From the NCBI GenBank assembly GCA_032629725.1, contig JAFEVB010000010.1:806001-870000 (forward strand): DNA of 64,000 bases, given 5' to 3'. The position numbers and the translations under genes were made by a program. This document shows positions 11,797 through 22,631 of this stretch, in pieces. Positions within the stretch are counted from its first letter, which is position 1. Each line of letters opens with the position of its first letter. The notes under the pieces are model-generated. The model did no database searches. It was not told the origin of the DNA and saw only the letters and a program-made list of their open reading frames with translations. The stretch comes from Gremmenia infestans (lineage: Eukaryota; Ascomycota; Leotiomycetes; Helotiales; Hamatocanthoscyphaceae).

Positions 11797-12489
11797 ATGT
11801 CATCAACCGCCGCGGTCGTCTCGCTAGTAGGCCTCCAACGGTTTACATTATTTACGAGTCTCCCTCTCGAAATCCGCTTCATCATATGGCGACTAAGTCT
11901 GTCATCCCGCGTCGTCGAGATCCTCGCATCCGACATCTGCACTGGCTTTTATTCGCAAGCCGCACTTCCAGCTGCGCTGCACGTATGTCGGGAATCGAGG
12001 CAGGCGGTCGAGGCACTCTATCCCAGCTGCTTCGGGTCATTTTTGCAGCCTGAAAGAGTGCGGTTCAATTTCGATCTCGATATCCTCTATTTAGATATTA
12101 GTCAAGAAGAGGAGGGCCTCCATCACTTGTTCGGGGTCTTAAAAGAAATTGAGCTGACTCGTCTCAAATGCGTCGCGCTTGATGACGCCTATCTTGCCGG
12201 GGTAATGGATTTCCATTTGTCGATAGCGGCTCTTAAAAGAGCGTTGAAGGCCATGAAAAACCTAAAGGAGTTGATAGTTGTTCGTGATATCACGATTACG
12301 AACTTAGGCGATTTTTCTATACCAACGGTGCAGATGAAGTTTTATGCTGAGCATAAAAGTGGTGAAGCTGAAGAAGAGAGTTGGCCTGTTGACGTCGAGG
12401 AACTCCCCGATGTCCAAGAGGAGTATAGGGATTGGAAACCGTCAAATGATATAGAGATGAGGGCTGTATATGGATTGCGGGCAGTATGA
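11797..12489 (+). CDS. 2EXR domain-containing protein
   Basis: An intronless frame of 230 residues. It opens with FTLFTSLPLEIRFIIWRLSL at about residue 16, followed by ALHVCRESRQAVEALYPSCF and then VRFNFDLDILYLD. This order (F-x-x-LP-x-EIR-x-x-IW, then a VCRESR box, then a strand ending DxLYLD) is diagnostic of the 2EXR family (PF20150), a group common in Leotiomycetes and related to the F-box LPxEIR motif. The C-terminal part is acidic (ELPDVQEEYRDW). The biochemical role of 2EXR proteins is not established; an adaptor role is inferred from F-box likeness. The start codon is the first ATG after the TATA-like element. Confidence 0.92.
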   Translation: MSSTAAVVSLVGLQRFTLFTSLPLEIRFIIWRLSLSSRVVEILASDICTGFYSQAALPAALHVCRESRQAVEALYPSCFGSFLQPERVRFNFDLDILYLDISQEEEGLHHLFGVLKEIELTRLKCVALDDAYLAGVMDFHLSIAALKRALKAMKNLKELIVVRDITITNLGDFSIPTVQMKFYAEHKSGEAEEESWPVDVEELPDVQEEYRDWKPSNDIEMRAVYGLRAV

Positions 12490-14528
12490 TTTATCTGAAA
12501 AAGTCAAGCGGATAATCTTTGAGGCGACAATCGACTTTTAATACTTCGAAACTGCTGTACGTATCGAATAAATACTGCAAGTGAATTTCTCATTCTGGAC
12601 CCGTTTCAGAAAACCCTTGCCCCCATGATGCGCGGTTCTTGCCTGCCTCGTTTTGCATAGTTCGTTCTTCCGATCATGTTTAAGAGAGGCTCTGCTCACG
12701 ACCAACCTTCTTCTGCACGATATCGATGCTCGATGTGAAGAGACGTGCCGCGAAGAAGATCAATTCACCACGCCTATCATAGGCGATGAGCGAGGAATGT
12801 AAATGAATTGCAGTGGGGATCTAATGTATTCAATGTAGCAATACATCATGTGCACGTTCTTTAAATGATAATATCGCGACCCCACATTATGGTCATTTAC
12901 TGCAATACAATCACGGGGATTGACAAATTGAAAAATGACATCAGATAACAGAGATTTTACTAAAGTATTGTTGCACGAAGCGGCGAAGCTAAGCCCTACC
13001 CCTCATTAAGCGGCTGCTAAGATAAGCATGTGGAGGATGGGGCACGCTAGTAGAAGAAGCAGTCTCTATCTATTTTCTTTTTCTTTTGGAAAAGTATTAT
13101 ATTATGTTGTAATATGCAAATATTTGCAAAGTAGATTTGTTTTTCTAAAGCTTTGAATTGGGGGATCATTCAAGCTTGACCTTTTTTTTTGGAGAAAATG
13201 CCTAGCAATACAACCACCCCAAAACCAGCGTCAAGTCTTACCAATATGCTATAGCAGAGTAATAAGTGGTCACCCCTGTGATACCAACACTAGGTGTATT
13301 CAACATAATGGGGGTCTGATTCATACCCTCCAGAAAATTTCTTTGTGATATATCGGAGCTCTGAACTCAAATACTGTAGTTGAAAACGACGATATCTCCA
13401 TTGCCAATTCTAGAGCTTCCACAAGACATGTAGTCAGACCATAGCCACTTAATAAACGTGAAAAATAGGTATTTTTTCTGCTTACGTTACCTTGGGACCA
13501 TATGCATGGCAGCGTTTCTGAAATGACCGCTTCTATTCTCTGATCCCACACAGACACGTTCATATAGGAAATAATGTTAGACTTTCATAGGGCGCTGAGG
13601 CCTTTGTTACACAAAATCTGTATAATTTTCTAGACCACCCGTGTCGACGTCACTGAAAAGTATGCAAGGGGGATACCAGTACATCATTGCCAACAGCGAC
13701 GCGCTGGAGAGGCTTGTCCTAGCCGGCGTAACAATGGCTTGCAATGCACAATACTACCAGCTATACTACATTTACGTCTCTATGTGTCTCTGTACGGCCT
13801 CTATACGGACGGTTTGTTTCAAAAATACATCAAAGCTGTCAGCTGTTTTACTACAGGGTATTCACTAGGCCAAAGCAGACAGACAGCCTTCTGGACCAAC
13901 TTGGAGATTGAATAGCCGGGATGCCGGCCATCCGGCATACGAATTCTACTGTAATTGTAATTTGTAATACATGACCACCTGCACCTTGCTGAAATTTTCC
14001 ACGGTGCTTGTTATATCCGGTCTCCCATTGATCTCATGAACTATGATATCGCGTTTCATTAGGGCAAATTTAGGCCAATGATTCTCACTTCTCACTTGTA
14101 GGGTGCTATGTGACGTGAAAATTATATACTAACCATTTTGCTATGCATTCGGAGTTTATAATACTTATCTTGAAACCATTGAGATGTTTCATTCAATTGC
14201 TGGATTAGTCAGCAAGCACTGTTCCCCTATTACTGTAATTGCTTCAATGCCTAAACGAGAAGCCAACCCCTCCGTCCGCACTTTTCATTTCTGCCATTTC
14301 TTGGTTTTTCCCACTCGCAAACACATCCCTCAACCCATCCCTCAATCCATCAAGACATCCATCGCAACCAGAGTTTGCACTTTCCAGACTCGTTACCAAT
14401 ACCCCATACTGCAATTCAGAACTAAGCAACCCCAACTTCGATCAAAAAGCTGTCGTCTTAAGTCCACTGGTGGTCTTCAGACGCGCATTCACCTTTCAGT
14501 GCTTCGAGATCACATCTCGCTGATCACA
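12490..14528. other. Gene-free stretch
   Basis: About 2 kb without a convincing gene. It includes dispersed element copy 3 (13205-13287) and AT-rich stretches around 12820-13200. Small frames such as 13321-13563 (-) lack any supporting feature. The last 350 nt before 14529 are pyrimidine-rich, as expected for a 5' untranslated leader. Confidence 0.5.
13205..13287 (+). repeat. Dispersed MITE-like element, copy 3 (right half only)
   Basis: This matches the right half of copy 2: TCAAGTCTTACCAATATGCT, then ATAGCAGAGTAA, then CACCCCTGTGATACC. The left half with the CACGTG core is absent. It is a truncated, non-coding copy. Confidence 0.7.
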
Positions 14529-16964
14529 ATGCCAAGCAGAAAGAAGGGCAAGCAACCAGCCGGTGCTTCAAGCACGGGTGGTGGTAACATGTCTGAATCA
14601 ATGTGGGCAAACGACAAGCCCAGCAATGTCCAAAAGAGAGCTCGCAAGTCCAGCAACCCGGTCCCAGAAGGCAGCACCAGCCATGCACCTGGTAAGTAGA
14701 CGCAGAACATTGTACAGTTGCCAATGGCTAACACCCTTTCAAGTCGACCAAGTCATTAATGCTGGACTTGGTGGAAGCATGTGGGCATCTGCACCAGAGC
14801 CCGCCCAATTCACCGGAAACAACTCCGCCGCCTCCGGTCCTGCTGATTCAATCGCACCTGCTTCCGACCATGTCAATGTACGTGATACCTTGGATCTTTG
14901 TTCCATTATTCCGCGAAATACAAAACTAACTCAAGTCAGAATGCATTGCCAACCATGGCAGACGATGCAACCAAGATCGTTGTCTCACCTTCAAAGAAAA
15001 CTGGCCCTGTTATGGAGGATCTACCTGGATTGGCTGCCTCCGTGCATTCGGGATCTGCCGAAGGACCATCAGGAACAGACGTTCCAGCAACATCAACGGT
15101 TCCCTCTACAGATGATGAGAACATCTCGCCAAACGTACTTTCAGAGGTCAACTCTACTGTTAAAGAAGACCTCGCCTCCACGACTAGTGCAAATAGTCCT
15201 GCTGAGACTGCATGCAAGCCAACTGGCATTATGGGCAGCTCTGAGTCCTCTGTGCAAACTCCTTCAACAGTCCATGAGGCTACTGAGGATGTAGAAGGAG
15301 ACGGCGTTGAAAATGCAACGCCTGTAAGTGCTCAAATTCAAGGGTCTCACAAAGGGAATCATGATGATCAAGCTAACAATGTGACCAAGAATCAGCCCTC
15401 TCAAGCCCATCCACAAACCTCTACAGATACCAACACTGCTTCAGAGGGAGAGAGATCCAATGATGCTTCCAAGTCTGCCAACTTGAACCGTGTGATCCCA
15501 CGATGGACACCTGAGACCCCCGAGAGCATCTCAGCTCTACTCAACACTATCGCTTTCGAAAATTTTGACGATGCTTCTCCAGTTAATACATCTCCAGATG
15601 ACCCTTCTTCAGCTGTTCAGCCATCTTTAGAGACTACGCTATATGAAGCAGAACCTCATGGTACTATTACTTATGCTTGCACTCCTGAACGTTGCGTTTA
15701 CGAGGATGGTCGTAAATTCTACGAGGATAATGGGATGGTACATGTTGATTCACGGACGCAGGTATGCAAATCCCCAGTCATCACAAAGTTCGAGAAGAGC
15801 AACGACGCCTGGATGATCAAGGCCCATGAATGCCTGACCGCGCGATTCGTTAAACAGGAAGCAGCTCTCAAGGATCAATTGGCACAAGACTTAGATGCAA
15901 AGGTTGAGATCTCTAGAGCCAAGATTTCGAAGCAATTGCATGCGGAGTCGGCAGAGAAGTTGGAAGAGCATAAGCTTGGTCTTGAGAAGGAGTTTACGGC
16001 AAGAGTCGAGAAGCTCGAGAAGACGACTGCTGACGAATATCGTGTTGCTGTTGATCGTCGAGTCAAGTTTCAGAAGGAGTTAATCGAGGGCAAGTTCCAG
16101 ATCAAGATGGAAAAGTTCGAGGAGGACCTCCAGATCAACTCTCAGGCTAAACTCAAGAGCCAGATTCAGGACCTTGAGGATGAAGCCCGACACAAGGTGG
16201 CACAGATCAAGAAGGAACTTGAGGACAAGTCTCGGGCTGAACTTCAGCGACAAGTTAGTGCAAAGGAGCGCGACCTTGAGTGCGGATTTCAGCGAAAGTG
16301 GGACAAGACCCTCAAAGGTGTTCTCGACTGGGGAACTGTTTTCATTCTTGCCTGGTCACTCCTGATGGGTATCTTCTTGCGTTCAAGCATTCCTCAGCCA
16401 CTCGGCGTTGACAACATGAGCATCAAGTGGATCCAAGAGCCAGAGCCTATTCCCATTGCCGCTTTCACTGTGACACAGGATGCTGTTCGCATGACCACCT
16501 ATGCAGCTCCTACGCCGGTCCAGCTCGCAACACCAAAGCTTACTGGTTATTCTCGTCATCTCAATCCATCGCCGACGCCGCCACCGACGTTCAATCCTTC
16601 TTCGATGTTGCCGATTGCTAAGGTCTCTACGATGCCTCGTCCAACTGAGCCTGCGCATTACCTTCGTCAATATGTGAATAGGCCTGTCGAGGCGCTGTCT
16701 AAGACGGGAACTCTCGTGAAGCAATACGTCATGCACACCTTTGGTTCGTCTGTCAAGCTGCCGCTGCCGGATACTCCATCTAACGATACTCGCTCGTCGC
16801 AATCTCTTCCTGATCTCGGTTTACTTCAGTCTTCTCAACAGATTCAGCGGTCTCCACCTGGTACTTCACGCATTGAGTCATCGCACCATTCAATTCGCAG
16901 TCTACTTAGCCTCTTGGGGTCCTTCAGCCCAATGTTGCTTTTCAGGGCCGCAAGGGGATGGTGA
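14529..16964 (+). CDS. Coiled-coil single-pass membrane hypothetical protein (3 exons)
   Basis: The model is join(14529..14691, 14744..14877, 14940..16964), 773 residues. The donors are GTAAGT and GTACGT, and both acceptors keep frame. The N-terminus is basic and low-complexity (MPSRKKGKQPAG...), and SMWA occurs twice (SMWANDK and SMWASAPE). An acidic Ser/Thr-rich region follows. A globular-looking segment CTPERCVYEDGRKFYEDNGM precedes a long coiled coil of Glu/Lys/Gln heptads, about residues 410-570. A hydrophobic span WGTVFILAWSLLMGIFLRSS comes next, then a Pro/Ser/Thr-rich tail with LRQYVNRPVE. No catalytic motif is visible. The domain order matches the gene at 3929-6028, suggesting distant paralogy. 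Subcellular location is unknown; there is no signal peptide, so a tail-anchored or single-pass topology is inferred. Confidence 0.82.
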
Positions 16965-18146
16965 GGATCTTCTTGGGAAATATCACACATACTTCTTGGT
17001 GATGAAGGAAGTAGGAAACACATTGAACAATTCTGGTTCTAGTACAATGGTTATTTGGTTCATGGTTATGCTTCGCATGCAGATGCTGGCATATTTGTTT
17101 GGAGATTGTATGAGAAGATGATCGGCATGGGTTATTTCGGATTATTTTTCTTTGGCTTATGTTTCTTTGGATTCTTTTTGATTTTTGCATGTCTGGAAAC
17201 CAGCCAATGGTTGAGACTCACCCCTTGGTTAGGCTTGGGTCATGATGATCTCTACCATTCGGATGGTTGCTCTCTAGTTAGATTTCTTACATTGTTCTTG
17301 TTTTCTTTGCTGGAAACCCACCGATGGTTGCAACTCAGATGCTCTGTGCTATTCGGATGGCTTTTCTCTAGTTAGCTTTTCATTGATGCTGTCAGATGGA
17401 GTGGATGATAAATAGATAAATAAATAAAAAAAACCGCTCTGTGTCTTTGCCTGTGACCTCGAGAAACGTACAGCTTAATCCACGGTCACATTGATGATGC
17501 TAGGACAGTGAGTTGAATGAAACTCGTGCATCTCCTCGATAACTTCTGGACTTCACAGAGCCTTGGGGTAATAGTGGCTCCATTGGTAAGTAAATAGAAA
17601 AGAGCGAGGACGGGAGAGAGTGGTAAGGGGGTTGGGCTTTCCGTTCGCAACCACTTCGCACCCTTGTTTGGCTCTTTCAAGTTCCTTATTATCTATTTCC
17701 AACGGTCGTTATTTCCAGTCCACTAAATATGCCGTTTAATCTTTCATTAGCAATTTCTGGAAGCTAGGCTAGAACAAGGACCTGCTTTGTGCAAGAGCGT
17801 AAAGTCACTTATCGTAAACAAACCCCAGGATATCCTAGCAACTTGACTTAAGAACAAACAAGCCAATATCCAAGCCCTGAACCTCAAATCATCATCCCCT
17901 CAATTTACAAGCACGTCTTAAGCTTTTCAATATACCATAGTTAACATGTCATGCTAGGCCGGCGAAATAATGAAGCTATCCCCGTTCCCCACCGCCCTTG
18001 CGATTTTGTTCAAAGACATGCACAACCCAATTCACAGACTCATTTTGCCTCAACATAACATCTTGATTCTCAACATCAACAACAACGCGCCCAAACTTCT
18101 AGTTTTCCAGCTCTGTCAACTCCCACCTTCGCGGTCGACCTACACC
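16965..18146. other. Intergenic region
   Basis: Probable 3' flank of the preceding gene and promoter of the next. Positions about 17200-17380 contain two related segments (GGAAACCAGCCAATGGTTG and GGAAACCCACCGATGGTTG, each followed by CATTCGGATGG/TATTCGGATGG), a short local duplication of about 120 nt spacing. A 59-codon extension of the next gene begins at 17970, but its Asn/Leu/Ile-rich translation looks like untranslated leader. Confidence 0.4.
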
Positions 18147-19057
18147 ATGTCGCAGGCCACACAGTTAGATCCTGCGGACGATTCAGTGCCAGTCTCGCAG
18201 CCCCTCGAACTACAAGCGCCCCATAGACCAGCAATTCTGGAAATCCCTGCGCCGGCAGATCCAATCGCGCAACCCCTCGGACCACAGCCCCTTGAGCCAC
18301 AAACGCCGGCAGACCCAATCGATCAGCCCCTCGAACCACAAGCACTCGACGGTACTCCCGCACAAGCAAACGATGACGACGCCACCCCGCCAGCTTATTC
18401 CGCAGCCGACGGTATTGAGTACCGGCGACGACGAGCCCAGCACTACGAGAATCGATGCTCACAACTGGAGCGGGCCTTGGTTATACACCAGGAGCTGCAG
18501 GTTTCAAAGGACAATGTTATTCGAGAGTATAAAACATTAATTGCAAAGACAGAGCTGCGCTACAGGGAGAAGAAGATGGTTACACTTGGACTGAAGAAAC
18601 GGATCAGAGCTCTGCAGATCTTCTTCTCGGTTGCTGTTGTTATCTTTGCCGTGGTGGGGTTCTTGGTGTATGGAGCTTTCGTAAGTCTACTGCGGTTATA
18701 CATTGCGTTGCTTTCGCTGCGGTCCAATTAGTAGAGACCGGATCTAATATAAGATAGTTCAAACACACGATAAACACCGTTATTCCACCGCCATTTGCAT
18801 TCCCCGATAACAGCATTGCAGGGGCAGAGCAAGAAGCTATTTGCTTTCTCGGAGACATTGTTAATCACCATTTGCAAACCATGCCAGCTACTGTCACATC
18901 TGTTGTGGAAGAGAGGAAGACTGTAACGATATTGGGAGGAACTACAACAATAACTGCAACGATAACGGCGTCTGGAGTCACAGTCACTCTGCCCAAAAAA
19001 ACTGTGACCGCCGTTCCTTATTGTGATGCGAAGAAAACGTCATGGTTTGGATTCTAG
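18147..19057 (+). CDS. Proline-rich single-pass membrane hypothetical protein (2 exons)
   Basis: The model is join(18147..18680, 18758..19057), 277 residues. The donor is GTAAGT and the acceptor is AAGATAG, phase 0, giving YGAF-FKHTINTV. I chose the ATG of MSQATQLDPADD because its context is good and the upstream 59 codons look non-coding. The N-terminal third has degenerate Pro/Gln repeats of the form PADPI-x-QPLEPQ. A short coiled coil (YENRCSQLERALVIHQEL) and a basic stretch lead into a transmembrane segment IFFSVAVVIFAVVGFLVYGA. The C-terminal exon is rich in Thr and Val with TTTITATITASGVTVTLPKK. Its layout resembles the two larger coiled-coil membrane proteins to the left. The function is unknown. 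Confidence 0.75.
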
Positions 19058-19503
19058 CGTCACTTTCGTATGGGTTTGGGAGTTTTGGTAGCTGTAGGGA
19101 TTATCTGCTGGGCATCGAATGGGGTAAATTCCTAAGAGCGGATAGGAAATCGTTTTCGCCTGTCAAGACTATTCTTTGTCCCGCTTTTGGCTGATATATG
19201 TGATACCTTTGGTGTGAGCTCTGGAAATTTGACTTCCCCATGGCAGCCTATGCAACCCCTACTCAAAAGCCATGTTTATACAAGACACGACACTCCAGTA
19301 ATCGAAGATGCAATTAAGAAACAAAATATTCATTTCCGCTTCCTTAGAAAGGAGCATAGTATCCAAAATTGCCAAAGTTGTCTCAATTGACAAGGGCTCT
19401 TTTAGCACAAGAAGTATTAACAGCTAGAGAAACCGTAGACCATGGAACTTCTACAACGCAGAATCCCTGCCACCAGGCCCAAAACGAGGTTCAACAACTT
19501 AGC
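19058..19503. other. Intergenic region
   Basis: About 450 nt between a plus-strand and a minus-strand gene (convergent 3' ends). I see nothing in it beyond ordinary AT-rich flank. Confidence 0.5.
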
Positions 19504-20295
19504 TTATGAATTGGGGTAGCCGGGATCACCAACTGGGCAATGGGGCGTAGTATTAGGGCAGCTTTGTAACCACCACTGGCCACAAACGGTATTTATCGAC
19601 CCACCATTATAAGGGCATTTATCGACAATTGCCTGTTGCGGCAAAGAACAAGGATTCAGCTGCAGTGGAGACAGTCCTCCCTTCCAGAAATGCTTGCAGT
19701 CATCTGGGGCATCGGGGTTAATTGTAATACCAGACTGTAGATAATTGCTCCCCGTCGGAGTATTATGACCCCCATGCCAATGGACCATCCACTCCGACAT
19801 AGTACCGTTGCACATATCTTGTAAACCAGGCGACTCGGTTGGTGTAGGGTCGAGGGCCGTTGGGGTGTTGATTGTGCGTTGTGAGCGAAATCATCTGAGT
19901 TGGCAACGCTGGGAAAACATAGAAACGTGTTATTGAACTGCTAATCGTTGCGAATGGACCATGGCCAAAACAGTAGCACCAAGATGAAGGATCGTTATTG
20001 AATCCGTCCTTTTCGTTAACAAGCTCCACGCACTGTGGAGGAGGCAGCGTAATTCTTGGAGTAGTAGAAGAAGAGGTATTGGTAGGAGAATTTTCATTCT
20101 TCAAGTGAGGGCTTGTATGATAGAGTTCGTGGTGATTGGGCAGAGGGTTTCCACTGGCAATCGTTGATGCTTTGGGGGGAGTAGACCGTACAATAGGCAG
20201 TGGAATTGTACTCTAAATGATTTGGCGCCCGCTGGCGGAGTAACCCCTGGGGGAGCTGGCTCTTTCAATCGCAACGCATTCCGAAAATATTCCAC
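19504..20295 (-). pseudogene. Cysteine-rich secreted-type protein, apparently frameshifted
   Basis: Coding-like sequence runs through this interval on the minus strand but not in one frame. The middle frame encodes a Ser/Thr/Pro linker (SPTNTSSSTTPRITLPPP) followed by CVELVNEKDGFNNDPSSWCY and GPFATISSSITR. About 19870-19880 the sensible reading moves by one base to TPTALDPTPTESPGLQ, then MCNGTMSEWMVHWHGG and a Cys-rich tail with IVDKCPYNGGSINTVCGQWW, ending at 19504. No GT-AG intron of normal size bridges that shift. The 5' part (PAPPGVTPPAGAK) is in yet another frame and I could not find a clean start or signal peptide. The pattern suits a secreted, linker-containing protein that has decayed, or a sequencing indel. 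I do not recognise the family. Confidence 0.45.
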
Positions 20296-20884
20296 TGTTC
20301 GACATTAGTATCAGTAGATTATCCACTTGAAAAGATGCATGTACGGGTTGGCAGAGCAGATGCGAGTTGATGAAGTGTTTCGATCACACCCACCTATATG
20401 AGAATACTTTGTTCACATTGCCTGACACGCGTTAGGAACTGAAGGATGATGCTATGTTGTTGTGACCGACGGAAAATGTTGGTGACAAAGGTCGCATTTG
20501 AAAATTGGCATGTATGAACGAGCAGCGGGCAGCTGTGGTTGCGAATTATTGAACTACATTTCTTGTTAAGCTTAGCATGCAGATGGTATTACTGAGACAC
20601 AAGCCGTGCAATATCATTCAGTATGCGTAAATCACATGGCTCAATTATGCTAACAACATTCAGCGATCTTTTACAGCTTCCTAGCAGCATCTAAGAGACA
20701 ACAATATGATTATATAAGCATGCGGCTACCTGCGGGCTACACCGTACAGTAACTGTGCCCCTGGCCCCCTGCTCCACGCGGCTCCAAAATCACATCTACA
20801 ATGTTGGTAACATGAAACCTACCAGCCCCCTTGGTTATATTACTATTCCATCAATTGCCCCAATTTGACTTCTCCCATAATACC
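20296..20884. other. Divergent intergenic region with a TATA-like box
   Basis: About 590 nt between the minus-strand cysteine-rich relic and the plus-strand Hsp70-like gene. TATATAAG at 20711-20718 is a candidate TATA box about 170 nt upstream of the latter's ATG. I see no coding frame. Confidence 0.4.
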
Positions 20885-22079
20885 ATGTCCAAGAAAATGA
20901 TGGAACGAAGCTCAAAATCCATCTTATTTGTGAAACTGTTGCTGGTGTCACTAATCTCTTGCACATCATCCCACGCACTGAGCCAATGCAAAGGCTGCGT
21001 ACCAGAACATTTGCTGCGATCTGAGACATATGGTATTGAAATCTCCTCGGACTATCTGTATGTTTGCCCTCTTTCTGCTTTCATGTCTAAACAGTCTTTG
21101 CTAATTCTCGTGGGTTGTCAGAGCCGTTGCGGTCCAGCATGTCAACGGGACACTTGAGCCAGTGACCCGGACATACCCAGGTCTACAGTACCGGCTCCTG
21201 ATGAACCGACTTTTGAAGGAATCTAATATATCTCCCTACGGCTATGGCGGTGAACTACCAGCACACAACTCAAGTCATTCTCCGACGACTGATGCCGATA
21301 TCGAAACTTTGACCCAAGAAATTACCAAACTTGTATCTAAAGTCATTAGTCAAGGCCGAATTATTCAATACTACAGCATCACAGTGCCTAGTTTCTTCAC
21401 CTCTACGGACCAAACACACCTGCATACAGCGCTACAACTATCTCATCTTCCCATTCCATGCTCCCACGTGCCCATTGACGTGGATATATTCTATGCGCTT
21501 GACACAAGGGACTGTCCTCGCCAATTTGAATTCGACTGTCGCACGATTGATTATAACACAAAAACACTGTTACTTGTGGAGTACAGCGACTCTACATTAA
21601 GCGGGTACTTGTACCAGGTTTGGGGCGGCGGATACTTTAATCGTGTTGCGTATTTCGCAGATCCTGATTTGGGAAACAAAACAAATCAAGCGGGTCATGA
21701 AGCCGTGGCACAAAGAGTGAAGGCACTGGTCAAAGATAACGAAGGAAGAATTTACTTTGGACCAATCAATTGGGATAATGTGGGAGTCATAGTCTTCGGT
21801 CAACTAGCGTTTGATTCTTCGTTTCATCAAGCTGTGCGAGAGGCACTTTATTCATTCACAAAGACACCTATCTTACCCCCGACGGTGCAGGACACACTCA
21901 TCGATCCGGTATTTATGGGAGCTTCTGGGGCAGCAAGGAGTGCCAAGGAGAGCATTGATAGACAGACACCGGAGAGTTGTAACGTGGAGGACCAAAAGTG
22001 TGCTAGAATAAGGGAGAAGGTATTTCGCGACTCACTGGTTGCTCAACCAAAGAATTCGAAATATTCAGACGAGCTTTAG
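20885..22079 (+). CDS. Secreted or ER-lumenal Hsp70-like (actin-like ATPase fold) protein
   Basis: The model is join(20885..21057, 21122..22079), 376 residues. The intron is GTATGT...TCAG and the junction reads SSDYL-AVAVQHVNG. A signal peptide lies in residues about 10-32 (SILFVKLLLVSLISCTSSHA). The segment YGIEISSDYLAVAVQHVNG aligns with the Hsp70/actin phosphate-1 region, and IIQYYSITVPSFFTSTDQ with the Hsp70 AVITVPAYFxxxQR region. FFTSTDQTHLHTALQLSH and a VIVFGQLAFDSSFHQAVREAL stretch fit the rest of an Hsp70-type nucleotide-binding domain. The canonical DLGTT is replaced by EISSD, and no substrate-binding domain follows, so normal chaperone ATPase activity is doubtful. Proteins of this divergent fungal type are usually annotated actin-like ATPase domain proteins. 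Family assignment is moderate; secretion is well supported. Confidence 0.8.
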
Positions 22080-22631
22080 AATACGGGTTTGCTTGATGCG
22101 GGTTTCTGAGTGGGGTTTCTTTATCTGTGAAAGTGTCTGAGGAGGGTTTTTGATGTTTTAATTGGCAAAGGATCTTTTAGTCTAGTGGAAGTATCATCAT
22201 AATGTAAAGGCAGGTGGGAATTTAGAATGAACGCCTGCATGCAATGATAGAAACCTTTTTACATGAGAGGTCCGACAAGCGATTGGAAGCTCATCTTAAT
22301 CTTCTTCTAAACCATGTGAGAATTTATTGCCAAAAAGGTATCACTTTGTTCGATTGGTATTAGACTAGACAGAACAACAAACTTGTTACAGCCGAGCGAT
22401 CATTCCATATAAATCAAAACTAGGGTTGGTTTCCTTTGTTAAAGGTTTGGCTATACACGAAGATATTTATATACAAAATTCATACATACAAGCCTTTGTA
22501 GATATTCTTGAAAACGACCGCTCAAATATTACCTGGCTAATGCTGAATTAGCCTTCCTCCTGAATTGTCAAACATCCTAATAGGTTGCAATTCCTTCAAT
22601 CGAATCTCGTACCCGCACCCATGTTGGCCAG
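22080..22631. other. Intergenic region
   Basis: About 550 nt between convergent genes. I see nothing beyond AT-rich 3' flanks. Confidence 0.5.

Noticed and set aside
11400..12053. 217-codon frame overlapping the 2EXR gene
   Set aside because: It runs out of frame across a well-supported 2EXR coding region and has no motif of its own.
17970..18146. 59-codon N-terminal extension of the proline-rich membrane protein
   Set aside because: Asn/Ile/Leu-rich composition resembles translated leader; the downstream ATG (18147) has better context.
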